Positions 15,096-15,765 of a DNA stretch of 15,765 nt are shown here, one piece after another. Position 1 is the stretch's first letter. Each line of letters begins with the position of its first letter. Both the position numbers and the translations under genes were made by a program. Below the pieces are notes generated by a model that saw only the letters and a list, made by a program, of their open reading frames with translations, did no database searches and was not told where the DNA came from. Source of the stretch: a candidate division GN15 bacterium. Lineage in GTDB: Bacteria; Zixibacteria; MSB-5A5; GN15; FEB-12. Where the stretch lies: contig WJKG01000185.1 in assembly GCA_014729205.1 (NCBI GenBank), positions 1 to 15,765 of the forward strand, written 5' to 3'.

Positions 15096-15106
15096 AGAAC
15101 TGTTCT
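15096..15106. promoter_or_regulatory. Small palindrome in the divergent methyltransferase/flavodoxin gap
   Basis: AGAAC-T-GTTCT is a perfect inverted repeat 38 nt before the flavodoxin ATG. In the same gap GTTGTCAAC (15056-15064) gives a TTGACA -35-like box on the minus strand, but I cannot find a good -10 for either direction. Candidate operator only. Confidence 0.3.
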
Positions 15107-15143
15107 GGGATGAAATGAATCGGAACACTAACGGAGGTCTTAT

Positions 15144-15662
15144 ATGTCCAAAATAGGTCTGTTCTATGGCAGTTCCGGCGGCAATACGGAAGATGTCGCC
15201 ACCGCCCTGAAGAGCGAACTGGAGAAGCAGGGTGCCGAGGTTGAACTGCACGATATCGCCACCGACGACTACACGATGATGAAAGATTTCGACCGGCTCA
15301 TCCTGGCCACCTCGACCTGGAACGAAGGTGACCTTCAGGATGACTGGCACTCTGTCTACGACGACCTGGCCGACATGGATTTCAACGGCAAGACGGTCGC
15401 CTTTGTCGGCCTGGGAGACCAGGATAACTATGGCGATCATTTCGCCAACGGCATGGGCCTGCTCTCGAAACCCTTCATGAGCAATGGAGCCAGGATAGTT
15501 GGCCGCTGGCCGACCGAAGGCTACGAATTCGAGGCTTCCGAGGCGGTCGATGGCGATCAGTTTGTCGGACTGGCACTCGATGTCGACAATCAGCTCGAAC
15601 TCAACGACGAGCGCATGCAGCGCTGGTCCGAGCAGGTCACCCGCGAGTTCGGACTGAAGTAA
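15144..15662 (+). CDS. fldA: Long-chain flavodoxin
   Basis: FMN-containing, low-potential electron carrier in the cytoplasm (172 residues, the length of the long-chain class). The FMN phosphate loop is YGSSGGNTE (8-16), with Gly12 where Thr is usual. Trp59 in ATSTWNEGD and Tyr96 in GLGDQDNYGDHF are placed to flank the isoalloxazine. The long-chain insertion and the C-terminal WPTEGYEFEAS, FVGLALDVDNQ and ERMQRW segments are typical of FldA. The ATG at 15144 has GGAGG 6-7 nt ahead. It is the only plus-strand gene. Flavodoxins serve pyruvate oxidoreductase, radical-SAM enzymes and iron-limited metabolism; which applies here is not shown. Confidence 0.95.
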   Translation: MSKIGLFYGSSGGNTEDVATALKSELEKQGAEVELHDIATDDYTMMKDFDRLILATSTWNEGDLQDDWHSVYDDLADMDFNGKTVAFVGLGDQDNYGDHFANGMGLLSKPFMSNGARIVGRWPTEGYEFEASEAVDGDQFVGLALDVDNQLELNDERMQRWSEQVTREFGLK

Positions 15663-15691
15663 CCGACAGGTTATGCACGCTTGCAAAGCCC

Positions 15692-15765
15692 TCCCCGGGG
15701 CCATTATGTGGCCCTGATTGCAGCAGATGGCAGCCGGATGTCCTTCAAGATAGCCGGCTGCCAAC
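15692..15765 (+). terminator. Two hairpins downstream of the flavodoxin gene
   Basis: GGGCCA-TTATG-TGGCCC starts just after 15697, 35 nt past the stop. A second, perfect 9-bp stem (15729-15737 with 15754-15762, 16-nt loop) ends 3 nt from the window edge. Neither has a visible T-run, and the sequence after the second is cut off, so termination is only likely. No gene is evident in 15663-15765. Confidence 0.35.

Noticed and set aside
15060..15764. A 234-codon minus-strand open frame opposite the flavodoxin gene
   Set aside because: It is antisense to a clearly recognised flavodoxin, shows no recognisable family, and is open because of the coding bias of the real gene.
1..15765. CRISPR array, tRNA/rRNA genes, insertion sequences or phage genes
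   Set aside because: No spaced direct repeats, no cloverleaf or rRNA-like stretch, no transposase or integrase motif, and almost all bases are taken by housekeeping-type genes.

Overview
The window (15,765 bases, moderately GC-rich, densely coded) holds 15 protein genes, one of them cut by the left edge. Fourteen lie on the minus strand and only the flavodoxin gene at the right end is on the plus strand. Many minus-strand genes start with GTG or TTG behind good Shine-Dalgarno (SD) sequences and several neighbours overlap by ATGA or TAATG, so they form tight operons. The gene set (split glycine decarboxylase P-protein, PyrR with a leader-RNA site, YfhO-type membrane protein, FldA-type flavodoxin, lipoprotein with a lipobox) fits a free-living, probably Gram-negative bacterium. 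A lineage of the FCB group such as candidate Zixibacteria is my best guess, but this is an impression with no marker gene to support it.

Region 1 (1-2840, minus). Three co-transcribed envelope genes: a GtrB/CsbB-like family 2 glycosyltransferase, a lysylphosphatidylglycerol-synthase-type (UPF0104) membrane protein, and a YfhO-family multi-spanning protein that runs off the left edge. A good promoter sits just ahead of the trio. The first and last genes resemble the CsbB/YfhO pair that decorates envelope polymers from an undecaprenyl-phosphate sugar.

Region 2 (2873-5960, minus). A pyrimidine operon pyrR-pyrB-pyrC with overlapping genes, its own promoter at 5933-5960, and a 5' leader of about 220 nt. 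The leader contains a hairpin closely matching the PyrR-binding loop, so uridine nucleotides probably control the operon through PyrR.

Region 3 (5988-7481, minus). One gene encoding two fused ECF-type ABC ATPase domains, with no transmembrane or substrate-binding partner in the window. It lies directly downstream of a strong terminator hairpin.

Region 4 (7498-14144, minus). A long cluster starting from a promoter at 14116-14144: accC (biotin carboxylase), gcvH, gcvPA, two tandem zinc-ribbon/DUF2007-like paralogues, a thioredoxin-TPR lipoprotein, gcvPB, then the terminator. The glycine-decarboxylase P-protein is split into two subunits, and three small unrelated genes are nested between the halves. 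The T- and L-proteins of the glycine cleavage system are not in the window.

Region 5 (14190-15765). A class I SAM-dependent methyltransferase of unknown substrate (minus) diverges from a long-chain flavodoxin (plus), with small palindromes between them and hairpins after the flavodoxin. I found no tRNA, rRNA, CRISPR array, insertion sequence or phage gene, and no intergenic gap exceeds 300 bases.
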